A stretch of DNA of 64,000 nucleotides, from the NCBI GenBank assembly GCA_013298625.1, contig JAAFIF010000009.1:62001-126000 (forward strand). The letters run 5' to 3'. This stretch comes from Myxococcales bacterium. GTDB lineage: Bacteria; Myxococcota_A; Polyangia; Polyangiales; Ga0077539. The notes under the pieces are model-generated. The model saw only the letters and a program-made list of their open reading frames with translations. It was not told the origin of the DNA and searched no databases. The position numbers were made by a program, and so were the translations under genes. Of the stretch, positions 35,758-44,577 are shown one piece after another (within the stretch, counting starts at the first letter, position 1; the number at the start of each line of letters is the position of its first letter).

Positions 35758-38700
35758 TCAGCTGAACACGTCCGCCACGAAGCGCCCCTCGCGCTCGAGC
35801 TGCGCCAGCGCCTCGCGAGACCCCAGCGCGGTCGCGAGCGCCTCGCGGACAGCGGGCGCCATCTTCGCCCCGTCTCCGCAGAGATACACGCTCGCGCCCG
35901 CGTCGATCATCGCCTTCACGTCCGCGGCTTCTTCTTCGATGCGATGCTGCACGTACACGCGTCCGTCCTCGGGCGCCTCGCAGTAGGTCGCGCGCAGCTC
36001 GAGCAGCCCTCGCGCTTCGTGCGCGCGCAGCTCGTCGCGGTACAGCAAGTCCACCTCGGGGTGGTCGCACCCGAAGTACAAGACCGACTTCGCCACGCGC
36101 TCGCCCGCGGCCTGCTGCGCCGCCCTCTCTTCGAGAAAGCCACGAAACGGCGCGATACCTGTGCCCGCCGCGATCATGATCATCGGAGTGCCTGGCGCCG
36201 CAGGACGAAACGGCGTGTTGGGCGAGCGAAGCGCCACGCGAACGCGCTCTCCGACGCGCAATCGTGCGAGGTGCGTCGATGCGATCCCCTGGTGCCTCCC
36301 TCGGCCGCTGTACGCAGGCGCGTCGAGCACCGCCACCGTGAGCGCCGCGCGCGCGGGGTCGACCTTGGGCGACGACGCGATCGAGTAGAGCCTGGGTTTC
36401 ATGGGCGCGAGCAGCTCGAGAAAGCCGGCGAACGTCAGCGCGCACGCCGGCGACTCTTCGAGCAGATCGAGCGCCGATCGCCGAGGCACGAGCACGGTCT
36501 CTGCGTAGTCCTTCGCGTAGGCGTCGAGCGCCGCGCGCTCGGGCGGGCAGCGCGTGAGCGAGGCGAGCAGCTCGACTTGCTTCTTCGTTGCGGGCTGCGC
36601 GAGCTCGACCCACGACGACAGCAGCTCGCGCGCGGTGATCGCCCGACCCACCGGCAGCGTCGCGGCCGACGCTCGCTCGCTGCTCAGCCGCAGCAGCGCG
36701 TCGGGCTCGATCGAGAAGCGCGCCAACGCGCGGTCGACGAGCGCCTGGGGGTTCTCGGCCATCACCGCGAGGTAGTCGCCGCACTGCCACGAGAGCCCTT
36801 CGGGCAGCGCGAGCACGATGTGCTTCTTCGAGCGCGCTCTCGGCGCCCGCAGGTCGACGAGCTCGACGGACTCGAGCACCGTCGCGGACACGAAGCCCTC
36901 TGCGTCGGCCCTGGACACCGCGCGCGGCGCGAGCGCCTCGACCGTGTACAGCGGCTGCGCTGCGGCGGCGGTGCTCGTCACGTTGAGCGCCTCGTCCGCG
37001 GCGCGCACGAACGTGGGCATCCACGCGTCGAAGTCTCCGAAGAAGTCCCCGCGGCCGTCGGCAGCTCCGCGCTCGACGATGGCCTTCGCGCCCGCCTTCG
37101 CCAGCGCCGCGTCCACCCTCGCAGGAACCGCCTGAAACGTCGTCGCCCAATCTCTGTGCCCGCACCCGAACACCGCGTAGCGCAGCCCCGCGAGCGCCTC
37201 GGGCGCGAGCCCGTCGAGCCACGCGCAGAAGCGCCCTGCGTTGTCCGGCGGAAGCCCGTTGTACGACGCGGTGACGACCACGAGCGCCCCGTCGGTTCCG
37301 AGCTCGTCCACGGCGTCGTCCATGGACGAGAGCTTCACGGTCCATCCGCGGCGCTGGGCGTCGTCGGCGATGCGCCGCGCGAAGGCCTCGCTCGAGCCCG
37401 TGTTGGACCCGAAGAGCACGGTCATCGGCGCGCCGTGCCGCTGCGAAGACACGGCGGATTGTTCTGCGGAATCGCTTCGAATCGGTTGGTCACTTGATTG
37501 TGTGTGCGATCGAAGCGAGAGCGCCTTGTGCGCGCGCCGCGCCCGGGGCGAGACGCGCACGGTGTAGCCCGCGGGCTTGAGCGTGAGGGTCTCTTTGACC
37601 TCGAGCTTGTAGTCGCTGGGGGCGTGCAGGTCGAAGCGCTGCAAGAGCATGGCGAGCACGAGCGTGGCTTCTTGCATCGCGAAGGGGCGGCCGATGCAGG
37701 CGCGGGCGCCGGAGCCGAAGGGCTTCCACGCGTTGGCGGGGATGGCGTCGCGCTTGTCGGGGGCGAAGCGCTCGGGACGAAACGCTTCGACGTCGTGCCC
37801 CCACACGCTGCGGTCTCGGTGCAGCGTCGGGGTGAGCACGATGAGGTCGTCGCCGGGCTCGAGCTCGAGGCCCGTCGAGAGCCGCGTGCGCGCGAGCGGC
37901 GTGACGCCGAAGGCCGGCGCCGTCGGCCACAGTCGCAGCGTCTCGCGCAGGACCTGGTCGATGTACGTGAGCTTCGCGATGTGCTCGAACCGAGGAACCT
38001 CGTCGCCGAGCACCCGATCGACCTCGTCCCTCGCCTTGTCGAGCACCGCTCGGTTGCGCAAGAGCTCGTAGAGGACAAACGAGAGCAGCCCGCTCGTGGT
38101 CTCGTGCCCGGCGATCAAGAACGTCACCATCTGGTAGCGAATGTTCTCGTCGTCGAGCGCCTCGCCCGTCACCGGGTCTCGGCCTTCGAGCATGCGGCCG
38201 AGCAGGTCGCGCGTCGCTCCTTCGCTGTTGCTTCGACGCGCGCGGATCAGCGTGTCGACGAGGCCGTTCATCGAGGCGATCTCCGCGTCGAACATGCGCT
38301 GCGACGCGCGGTCGAGCTTCGCTTGCAGGGGAAGCTTCTGCGTGCGCGCGCCGGCTTCGGCCAAGGTCTTCACCATGGACTCGATGAACGGGTGCATCTC
38401 GTTGGCGTAGAAGCTGTTGAAGCGATAGCCGAAGCCCGCGAGCGCGATGGTGTCGAGCGTGAGCTGCGTCATCTCGGCGGCGACGTCGTGGACGGCGTCG
38501 GGCCCGAAGCGCTCCCACTTGGACACGAGCTGATCGGCGATGTCGAGCATCGGGTCGAAGCTGTCTCGCATCGCTTGCGGGCCAAACGCAGGGATCAAGA
38601 TCCGGTGCGCGCGCCCCCACATCGGGTCCTCGGTCTCTGCGGTAAACAGCCCGTTGCCCGCCAGCGGCCGAAGCTGAACGAGCGGCCCGTGCACGGACTT

Positions 38701-38934
38701 GCGAAAGCGCCGCTCGTCGCAGAGCTCGTCGACCAGCTTCGCCCCGCTCACGATCAGCAGGTCCCGCATCGGCATGCGCAGCCAGAAGATCGGGCCGTGC
38801 TTCGCGGCGAGGTCCATCATGCTCTGGATGGGGTGCTCGAGGTTGATGTGATGCACGTGCCCGAGCACGGGCAACGCCCGCGGAGAAGGGACACCCTCGA
38901 AGCGCTTGCTCGGACTGACACTCAGAAGTCTCAT
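35758..38934 (-). CDS. Self-sufficient cytochrome P450-reductase fusion (CYP102/P450 BM3-like)
   Basis: 1058 aa, close to the 1049 of P450 BM3. The P450 domain has AGHETT (275-280), E331-x-x-R334 and haem ligand Cys413 in FGSGARACIGRPFA. BM3 residues F87 and R47 align with F97 and R57. Residues ~455-490 are a linker. FMN domain: VLFGSNTGSSEAFARRIADD, VVTASYNGLPPDNAGRF, VFGCGHRDWATTFQ. FAD/NADPH domains run to the C-terminus (RLYSIASSPKVD, MIAAGTGIAPFRG, LYFGCDHPEVDLLYRDEL). It probably hydroxylates fatty acids. A TetR gene lies 35 bases upstream, and an inverted repeat 2 bases before the ATG is a likely operator. Confidence 0.95.
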   Translation of the reverse strand: MRLLSVSPSKRFEGVPSPRALPVLGHVHHINLEHPIQSMMDLAAKHGPIFWLRMPMRDLLIVSGAKLVDELCDERRFRKSVHGPLVQLRPLAGNGLFTAETEDPMWGRAHRILIPAFGPQAMRDSFDPMLDIADQLVSKWERFGPDAVHDVAAEMTQLTLDTIALAGFGYRFNSFYANEMHPFIESMVKTLAEAGARTQKLPLQAKLDRASQRMFDAEIASMNGLVDTLIRARRSNSEGATRDLLGRMLEGRDPVTGEALDDENIRYQMVTFLIAGHETTSGLLSFVLYELLRNRAVLDKARDEVDRVLGDEVPRFEHIAKLTYIDQVLRETLRLWPTAPAFGVTPLARTRLSTGLELEPGDDLIVLTPTLHRDRSVWGHDVEAFRPERFAPDKRDAIPANAWKPFGSGARACIGRPFAMQEATLVLAMLLQRFDLHAPSDYKLEVKETLTLKPAGYTVRVSPRARRAHKALSLRSHTQSSDQPIRSDSAEQSAVSSQRHGAPMTVLFGSNTGSSEAFARRIADDAQRRGWTVKLSSMDDAVDELGTDGALVVVTASYNGLPPDNAGRFCAWLDGLAPEALAGLRYAVFGCGHRDWATTFQAVPARVDAALAKAGAKAIVERGAADGRGDFFGDFDAWMPTFVRAADEALNVTSTAAAAQPLYTVEALAPRAVSRADAEGFVSATVLESVELVDLRAPRARSKKHIVLALPEGLSWQCGDYLAVMAENPQALVDRALARFSIEPDALLRLSSERASAATLPVGRAITARELLSSWVELAQPATKKQVELLASLTRCPPERAALDAYAKDYAETVLVPRRSALDLLEESPACALTFAGFLELLAPMKPRLYSIASSPKVDPARAALTVAVLDAPAYSGRGRHQGIASTHLARLRVGERVRVALRSPNTPFRPAAPGTPMIMIAAGTGIAPFRGFLEERAAQQAAGERVAKSVLYFGCDHPEVDLLYRDELRAHEARGLLELRATYCEAPEDGRVYVQHRIEEEAADVKAMIDAGASVYLCGDGAKMAPAVREALATALGSREALAQLEREGRFVADVFS

Positions 38935-38936
38935 GA

Positions 38937-38952
38937 CTTATGAGTTCATAAG
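38937..38952. promoter_or_regulatory. Perfect inverted repeat, probable TetR operator
   Basis: CTTATGA-GT-TCATAAG is a perfect 7+7 inverted repeat with a 2-base centre, in the 35-base gap between the tetR-like gene and the P450 fusion, ending 2 bases before the P450 ATG. The size and symmetry suit a TetR dimer. No copy was seen upstream of tetR itself. It occupies where a Shine-Dalgarno sequence would sit, so translation of the P450 may be leaderless. Confidence 0.6.
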
Positions 38953-38969
38953 GGCGTCGGTTCGCCCGG

Positions 38970-39590
38970 TCAAGTCGCGGTGTTCGAAGCGCCCTTCAGG
39001 ATGAAATCACAGACGAACTGCGCGCCGTCTTCGATCACGCTCGGCGACGAGACGTCGAGCTTGAACACCCGCTGCGCGAGCTCGGGCTGCGCAAACAGCT
39101 CCGTCGCCGCGCCGATGATGAAGAAGTAGAGAAACCGTGGGTCGAGCGGCGCGAGGACTCCAGCGTGTACGGCGCGCGCGAGGCGGGTCTCGAGAAAGCT
39201 GACGAACCGGCGGTTCCACTCGTCGCTGACCTCGCCGGCGAGCGAGCCGTCGGCCTCCATGCGCATCATCCGCGTGAGCTGCGGACGCCGCCCCGAGAAC
39301 AGGACGAACTCGTAGAGCAGCGCGCGGAGCCGGTCCCGTTCGCAGCGGCCCTCCGTGCGCGCCTCACACGCGTCGAGCGCCTGCTCGAGCTCGGCGAAGT
39401 GCTCGTGGACGACCGCTTGCCAGAGGCCTTTCTTCGTTTTGAAATGGTGGTTCACGAGCGGCTGCGTGACGCCCGCGGCGCGCGCGATGTCGCCGACGCT
39501 CGCCCCCGCGAAGCCCACGCGCGCGAAGATCTCGGCCGCCGCGCGGATCAGCTTCTCGCGCCCCGCGTTGGGCTCTTCTCTGCCTGCCAT
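38970..39590 (-). CDS. TetR-family transcriptional regulator
   Basis: 206 aa. The N-terminal helix-turn-helix spans residues ~13-58 (REKLIRAAAEIFARVGFAGA, VGDIARAAGVTQPLVNHHFKTKKGLWQAV). The C-terminal ligand domain is all-helical (LDPRFLYFFIIGAATELFAQP). It is immediately upstream of and codirectional with the CYP102-like gene, 35 bases apart, with a perfect inverted repeat in the gap. Regulation of the P450 by a fatty acid or other lipid, as in other CYP102 systems, is likely but not shown. Confidence 0.92.
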   Translation of the reverse strand: MAGREEPNAGREKLIRAAAEIFARVGFAGASVGDIARAAGVTQPLVNHHFKTKKGLWQAVVHEHFAELEQALDACEARTEGRCERDRLRALLYEFVLFSGRRPQLTRMMRMEADGSLAGEVSDEWNRRFVSFLETRLARAVHAGVLAPLDPRFLYFFIIGAATELFAQPELAQRVFKLDVSSPSVIEDGAQFVCDFILKGASNTAT

Positions 39591-39684
39591 GCGCTCGGTG
39601 TAACCCCGTTCGCCGCGCGCGCGCGAGGGGGCCGCCGTCTGCGGCTCGCTCTGCGGCGTTCTTCGCTCGCAACGCCGAGACCGC

Positions 39685-42600
39685 TCACTGCAGATCGTCG
39701 AGCGCGCGAAACTCCGCGAGCCCCGCGCGGCTCTTCGCTCGGTCCGCTTCGTCCGGAAGCTCTTCGAGCGCCCGTTGCGCGCGCTGACGCAGCGCTGCCC
39801 GCGCCTCCGTCGCCAGCTCGACTTCTCTCAACGCGTCGAGCGCCCGCGCGATCGCCGCCTGCGCCCCGAGCTCGACCTGCACGAACACCGACGCCATCTC
39901 GTCGTCGAGCGCGCGGCGCGCAAGCGCAAGACCGCCCGCCGCGTCGCCTCGCTCGATGAGCCATCGCGCCTTCTGCAAATCGAACCACGGTCGCATCATC
40001 GGAACCGCGTCGAAATCCAACGCCCCCTGCGCGAACAACGCCTCCGCGTCCGCGCTGTCGGCCGAGCGCCACAGCACCTCCGCCAGCAGCGCGCTCGTGT
40101 ACACGACCCGCCGCTGGTCCTGCGTAAACGCGAAGAACTCCAGCGCGCGCTGCATCTCCGTCGCCGCTTCGTCGTAGCGACCGCGCGCCGCCGCGACGCG
40201 CGCCGCCACCACCGTCGTCGCTGCCATCATCCCCGGCAACGCCACGCGCTCGGGTCTCGCCAACAGCTCGTCGCGCACCGTGCGCTCGCAGTCGTCCCAG
40301 TGGCCAGCGTCCGCTTGCACCGTCGCCAGCGTGCCGAGCGCGTACGCCTCGAGCACCAGGTCGCACGCCACCCGCGCGCATCGAAGCGCCTCTCGCGCGT
40401 GCTGCAAGCGTCGCCACCGCTGCTCTCTTCCCCGGTTTCTGTGCACCAGCGCGCCGTGCACGAGCGCTGCGGCGCCCGCGTCCTGCGCCTCGAGCCGCGC
40501 GTCGTCGTGCGAGAGGGACGCCACCAGCGCGTCTCCCACGGTCACTTCGTCCGCGATGTACCGATGCCGAGCGAGCAGCGCGCGAACCCGGTCGACCAGC
40601 GGGTGCGCGTCGCGCTGCGCCAGCACCGCAGCCTCGAGGCGCTCGATCGTCGCGTGCTCCGCGAAGCGCGAGGCGAGCACCGCCAGCTGCGTCGCCGCCT
40701 TCGCCCAGTCGAGCGAGCGCGGGTCGGTCAGCTCGATCACGGTCATCGCCTCGCTGTAGGCGCCGCGGAGGTCTTTGTTCGCGTGCGACAGCTCCGCTCG
40801 CACGCGCGCCAGCCGCGCGCGGGTCTCGACTCGAATCGGGTCGATCGCCGTCGCGAGCTGCGTCGCGCGCGCCAGCAGCGCCGCGGCCCCCGACAGGTCG
40901 AGCGCAGAGAGCGCTCGGTCGATCTCCGCTGCGACGTAGTCGATCGCGCGCTCGGGCGAGCCGCCCCGCTCGAAGTGCTCGGCGAGACGCAGAGACTCGC
41001 GCTCGTCCACGCGCACGAGCCACTCTGCCGCGAGCCGATGCCCGAGCGCGCGGTCTGCGTCGGTGAGCATCGTGTACGCGGCGTCTCGAAGCAGTCCGTG
41101 CTGAAAGCGAAACTCTCGCTCACCTGCGAAGCGCGGCGCCGTCGATCGCTTGAGCAGCTCGCGCTGGCAGAGCGCCTCGAGCCTCGCTGACACCGCGGAC
41201 TCGACCGCGGACTCTCCGAGCAGCGCCAGCACGCCGCCCAGCCAAAACGCCTCGCCGAACACCGCCGCCGCGCGCAACGTCCGCCGCTCTTCGAGGCCGA
41301 GCGCGTCGAGCCTTGCCTGCGCGAGCGCGAGAACCGACTCGGGGACGACGTCGAGCCCTTCTCGCTCGGCGCGGATGAGCTCTTCGAGCACGAAGGGGTT
41401 TCCTCCGGCGCGATCGATCAAGCGCGCGATCTGCGTCTCTGTCGCCTCTGCGCCGAGCGCGTCGAGCACGAGCCGCTCGCACGCGCGCCGGGCGAGGGGC
41501 GTGAGCCGCAGCTCTGTGGCGCCCCGCTCGGACCACAGCCGCGGCGCGCGATCGAGCAACGGCGGCCTCGCAAACGCGCAGACGAACACCGCGCGCTCTG
41601 CGCACGAGCCCAGCGCTTGATCCATCCATCGCAGCGAAGCGTCGTCGGCCCACTGCGCGTCTTCGATGAGCACCAACAGCGTCCGCCCGTCGCTCGTCGC
41701 AGCGCGGATCAGCGACTCGAACGCCTCGCGCAACAGCAGCGCCATCGTCGCAGGCTCGCTCCGCGCCGCCGCGAGCGACGGGTCGAACGCCGCCTCCAGA
41801 CCCAGACCCGCCAGCTCGGCGACGAACGCGACCTCGCGCCGCGCGACGACCCCCATCGACTGGATTGCCGCCGCGATCGCCGCGTCGCCAGCGCCGTCGC
41901 CGCGCGCCCGCATCGCCGCTTGGATCTGCGCGCGCACAAGTGAGCGAAGCGTCGAGAGCGGCGCGTCCTGCTCGAGCGGATCGCTCCGCGACTGCCAGAC
42001 ATGCGGCGCGTCGGGGCGTTGTCGCGCGAGGCGCAGCAGCTCCCGGCGGACGCGGGACTTTCCGCTCCCTGGCGGCCCGACGACGATCACTGCGCGCGCC
42101 ACCTGATCGTCGATCGCTTCGTCCAGCGTCGAGCGCAGCAGCGCGAGCTCTCTCTCTCGTCCCACGAACGCGATCCGCTTGCCGAGCAGCAGCGATGGCT
42201 GCTCGTCTCCGTCGATCGCGCGCTGCTCGACGAGCGCTCCGTCGCGCACCACGAAGCGCTCGTCCACGAGCGCCGCTGTCGTCGCGTCGATCGCGATCCT
42301 TCCGCCCGGCGTGGCGCGCGCGAGCGTCGAGGCCCGGTCGATCACTGCCCCCAGCGTCCCCAGCGTGTCCAACGCTCCTCGGCCCGTCGCGATCACCACG
42401 CTGTGCGTCGGCAGCGCGTCTCTCAACGTGAGCGCGATCAGCGCTGCACGCGCCGCGCGCTCTGTGCTCGCGCCGCCGATCGCGCACAGGATGTTTCGCT
42501 CTCCGATGCGCTCGACCCGCGCCTGCGCGCTGCTCGCCGGCGCGTGGATCGCTCGGATCGCCGCTTCGATTGGCGCTGCCGGAGACGCGGCGATCGTCAG

Positions 42601-43572
42601 CGCTTCTTCCGACGAGAGCGCTCGGTCGGCCGCGTCTTCTGGGTCCGTCGCCAGCACCACGCACAGCACGCGCTGCTCGCCGGTCGAGAGCGCCGATGTT
42701 CGCTTGTCCGCAGCGTCGAGCGCGAGGCCCGCGCGCGACGGGCTCGGCAAGTCTCCCTCCGCGCGCGCGCGCCTGCACGCCTCGAGTAGCGCCTGCGCCG
42801 ACGCGGGCCGACGAGCGGGCTCTTTGTCGAGCAGCGACGCGATCAGCGCGTCGATCGTCGGCGAGACCTCCGCGCGCAGCTGCCTCGCGGACGGCGCTTC
42901 TTCGAGCACCACCTTCGCGAGCAGCGCCATGATGTTGTCCGCCTCGAAGGGCGCGCGCCCCGTCACGCACTGAAAGAGCACGCACCCGATCGCGTACAGG
43001 TCGGCGCGGTGGTCGACCGCGTCGTGCGCCCGGATCTGCTCGGGGGCCATGAAGCTCGGGGTCCCGAGGAGCACGCCCGTCTTGGTCAGCGCGTGCGTCG
43101 CGGCGTGCGCGCGCGCGATGCCGAAATCGAGCAGCCTCACGTCGTCGCATCGGTCGCCGACCAAAAAGATGTTGTTCGGCTTGATGTCCCGGTGAACGAT
43201 CCCCTGCGCGTGCGCCGCGGCCAGCGCCGAGACGACCTGCTCGACCACCGTCAGCGCGGCGAACAACGAGAGCCCTTCGCCCTCGACGCGCGCGGCGAGG
43301 TCGCGGCCCTCGAGCCACTCCATCGCGATCCAGCGCTCTCGGTCCGCGGTTTCTCCGTGCGCGATGTAGCGGACGATCGCCGGGTGATCGAGCGCCGCGA
43401 GCACCTTCGCCTCTCGCTCGAAACGCGCCGCGTCCGCGTCGCGCGCGAGGATCTTGATCGCCACGAGGCGCTGCGCTTCGAGGTCATCCGCGCGGAACAC
43501 CTCGCCCATCCCGCCCGCGCCCGCGCGCGCGATCAGACGAAATCGCCCAGAAATCACGGATCCCTCTCGCAT
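39685..43572 (-). CDS. Ser/Thr protein kinase - AAA ATPase - TPR protein
   Basis: 1295 aa from ATG 43572; a GTG at 43557 with GAGAGG upstream is a possible alternative. Kinase domain 10-270: Gly loop ARAGAGGMGEVF, Lys40, HRDIKPNN (Asp129), DFG 149-151, MAPEQ. Residues ~300-450 resemble a degenerate nucleotide-cyclase-like domain (VVIATGRG, GAVIDRASTLARATPGG) without catalytic residues. AAA/NB-ARC-type ATPase from ~465: Walker A GPPGSGKS 499-506, and Walker B LLVLIEDAQWADD near 635. TPR-like helices fill the C-terminal ~500 residues. This layout is a myxobacterial signalling giant. Its gene is flanked on the 5' side by a repeat-rich region. Confidence 0.92.
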   Translation of the reverse strand: MREGSVISGRFRLIARAGAGGMGEVFRADDLEAQRLVAIKILARDADAARFEREAKVLAALDHPAIVRYIAHGETADRERWIAMEWLEGRDLAARVEGEGLSLFAALTVVEQVVSALAAAHAQGIVHRDIKPNNIFLVGDRCDDVRLLDFGIARAHAATHALTKTGVLLGTPSFMAPEQIRAHDAVDHRADLYAIGCVLFQCVTGRAPFEADNIMALLAKVVLEEAPSARQLRAEVSPTIDALIASLLDKEPARRPASAQALLEACRRARAEGDLPSPSRAGLALDAADKRTSALSTGEQRVLCVVLATDPEDAADRALSSEEALTIAASPAAPIEAAIRAIHAPASSAQARVERIGERNILCAIGGASTERAARAALIALTLRDALPTHSVVIATGRGALDTLGTLGAVIDRASTLARATPGGRIAIDATTAALVDERFVVRDGALVEQRAIDGDEQPSLLLGKRIAFVGRERELALLRSTLDEAIDDQVARAVIVVGPPGSGKSRVRRELLRLARQRPDAPHVWQSRSDPLEQDAPLSTLRSLVRAQIQAAMRARGDGAGDAAIAAAIQSMGVVARREVAFVAELAGLGLEAAFDPSLAAARSEPATMALLLREAFESLIRAATSDGRTLLVLIEDAQWADDASLRWMDQALGSCAERAVFVCAFARPPLLDRAPRLWSERGATELRLTPLARRACERLVLDALGAEATETQIARLIDRAGGNPFVLEELIRAEREGLDVVPESVLALAQARLDALGLEERRTLRAAAVFGEAFWLGGVLALLGESAVESAVSARLEALCQRELLKRSTAPRFAGEREFRFQHGLLRDAAYTMLTDADRALGHRLAAEWLVRVDERESLRLAEHFERGGSPERAIDYVAAEIDRALSALDLSGAAALLARATQLATAIDPIRVETRARLARVRAELSHANKDLRGAYSEAMTVIELTDPRSLDWAKAATQLAVLASRFAEHATIERLEAAVLAQRDAHPLVDRVRALLARHRYIADEVTVGDALVASLSHDDARLEAQDAGAAALVHGALVHRNRGREQRWRRLQHAREALRCARVACDLVLEAYALGTLATVQADAGHWDDCERTVRDELLARPERVALPGMMAATTVVAARVAAARGRYDEAATEMQRALEFFAFTQDQRRVVYTSALLAEVLWRSADSADAEALFAQGALDFDAVPMMRPWFDLQKARWLIERGDAAGGLALARRALDDEMASVFVQVELGAQAAIARALDALREVELATEARAALRQRAQRALEELPDEADRAKSRAGLAEFRALDDLQ

Positions 43573-43737
43573 CGTGCGCCGCGAATGATAGCGCAGCGCG
43601 CCGCCGCGACCGCCGTGTCTCGACAACGCCGCGGTCCGTGCGCAGCAGTGCTCGCCCGATGCTCACTCCAGCACTACGCCGCCGCGCGTCCATCGAAGGG
43701 GAGTTCTTCTAGGCGCTGAAAGGAGCGCCGATGAAGA

Positions 43738-43953
43738 ATGCGAATTCCCCTCTCGTTTCTCTGGGATCCGCGCGGACGAGCGAAGCTCGAGCGGCACGTG
43801 TCCGTCGAGGCGTTTCGGCACCGCGCTGAAATCCTCTTGAAGCAGCGCTCGCTTCGGCTGTGCGAGTTCTGCCACCGCCGACGTTGCATCGAAGGTCGTC
43901 GCTCACGCGATCGCTGCTGGAAGAGCTTTCGCCGCACCCGCTACAAGAGCTGA
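43738..43953 (+). CDS. Possible small Cys-containing ORF, doubtful
   Basis: 71 codons from ATG 43738 with C-x2-C (LCEFCHRRR), then C-x10-C (CIEGRRSRDRC), which could form a zinc site. The third-position GC is lower than in neighbours, no ribosome-binding site fits, and no similarity is recognised. It may be a decayed remnant. A nearby ATG at 43731 has a good AAAGGAG but opens only 32 codons. Confidence 0.2.
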   Translation: MRIPLSFLWDPRGRAKLERHVSVEAFRHRAEILLKQRSLRLCEFCHRRRCIEGRRSRDRCWKSFRRTRYKS

Positions 43954-43966
43954 TCTCGCGCCGTCG

Positions 43967-44540
43967 AGCCTCATGGTTACCGAAATCTTGTGTGGAAAAT
44001 CACAGGCGAAGGGCCCGGAGCCCAAGGGGGCGTGCTCTCATCTCACAGCTGCGTCTCGACGTAGAACTTGGGCAACGATGAGTTCCTCAGCCCAGGCTGT
44101 TGCCTGGGCGCACGTTGGCTGTGCCACGCGCAAGCGCGCCATCTTGATGGCGCGCGGAGGTCACGCGTGCGGCGCGCCATCAAGATGGCGCGCTTGCGTG
44201 CGGCAGAGCCGACAAGCGCTCGGGCACGAGGCCCGAGCTGAGGCACGTGAGCGTGAGCGCGATGGGCGCTAGAGCGTGAAGAGGTGCTGGTGTTTCAGCG
44301 GGAGAAAACCAGTAACCGTGCGGGCGCTGATGCCCGCCCCCTTGGGCTGCGGGCCGTTCGCCTGTGATTTTCTACACAACTTTTGGGTAACCATGAGCCC
44401 TTGGGCTCCGGGCACTTTCGCTGCTGTTTCTCCAAGCAGAATTTGGGCAACCATGAGCCCTTGGGCTGCGGGCCCCGTCGCCGCTCATTCTCCACGCAGA
44501 ACGTGGGTAGCCATGAACCCTCGAGCGCCGGGCAGAAAAC
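43967..44540. repeat. Repeat cluster: 60-bp tandem repeats plus one inverted copy and several palindromes
   Basis: Four copies of a 60-base unit (about 44331-44400, 44391-44460, 44451-44520 and 44511-44540) share CCATGAGCCCTTGGGC, a CTCCGGGC/CTGCGGGC step, a variable middle, and a (C)AGAAxxTGGGxAxC end. The period is exactly 60 for the last three. An inverted copy lies at ~43970-44033. Between them are a partial forward copy (~44058-44082) and hairpins at 44090-44109 (GCCCAGGC-TGTT-GCCTGGGC), 44129-44198, 44219-44237 and 44320-44337. No gene is credible here. Confidence 0.75.
44129..44198. repeat. 27-bp perfect inverted repeat with nested palindromes
   Basis: CGCAAGCGCGCCATCTTGAT... at 44129-44155 is the exact reverse complement of 44172-44198. 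Each arm itself folds (GCGCGCCATC with GATGGCGCGC around a two-base centre), and the 16-base spacer contains CACGCGTG. The result can form a cruciform or a three-way structure. It lies in the middle of the 60-bp repeat cluster. Confidence 0.85.
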
Positions 44541-44577
44541 TTGGCGGTCTCTCTCGCTGGCTTCACTGTCCGATCCC

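Noticed and set aside
43731..43829. Small peptide gene behind a good AAAGGAG site
   Set aside because: Only 32 codons, poor codon bias and no similarity.
44331..44540. CRISPR array in the 60-bp repeats
   Set aside because: Unit has no short conserved repeat with unique spacers; whole 60-base units are similar to each other.
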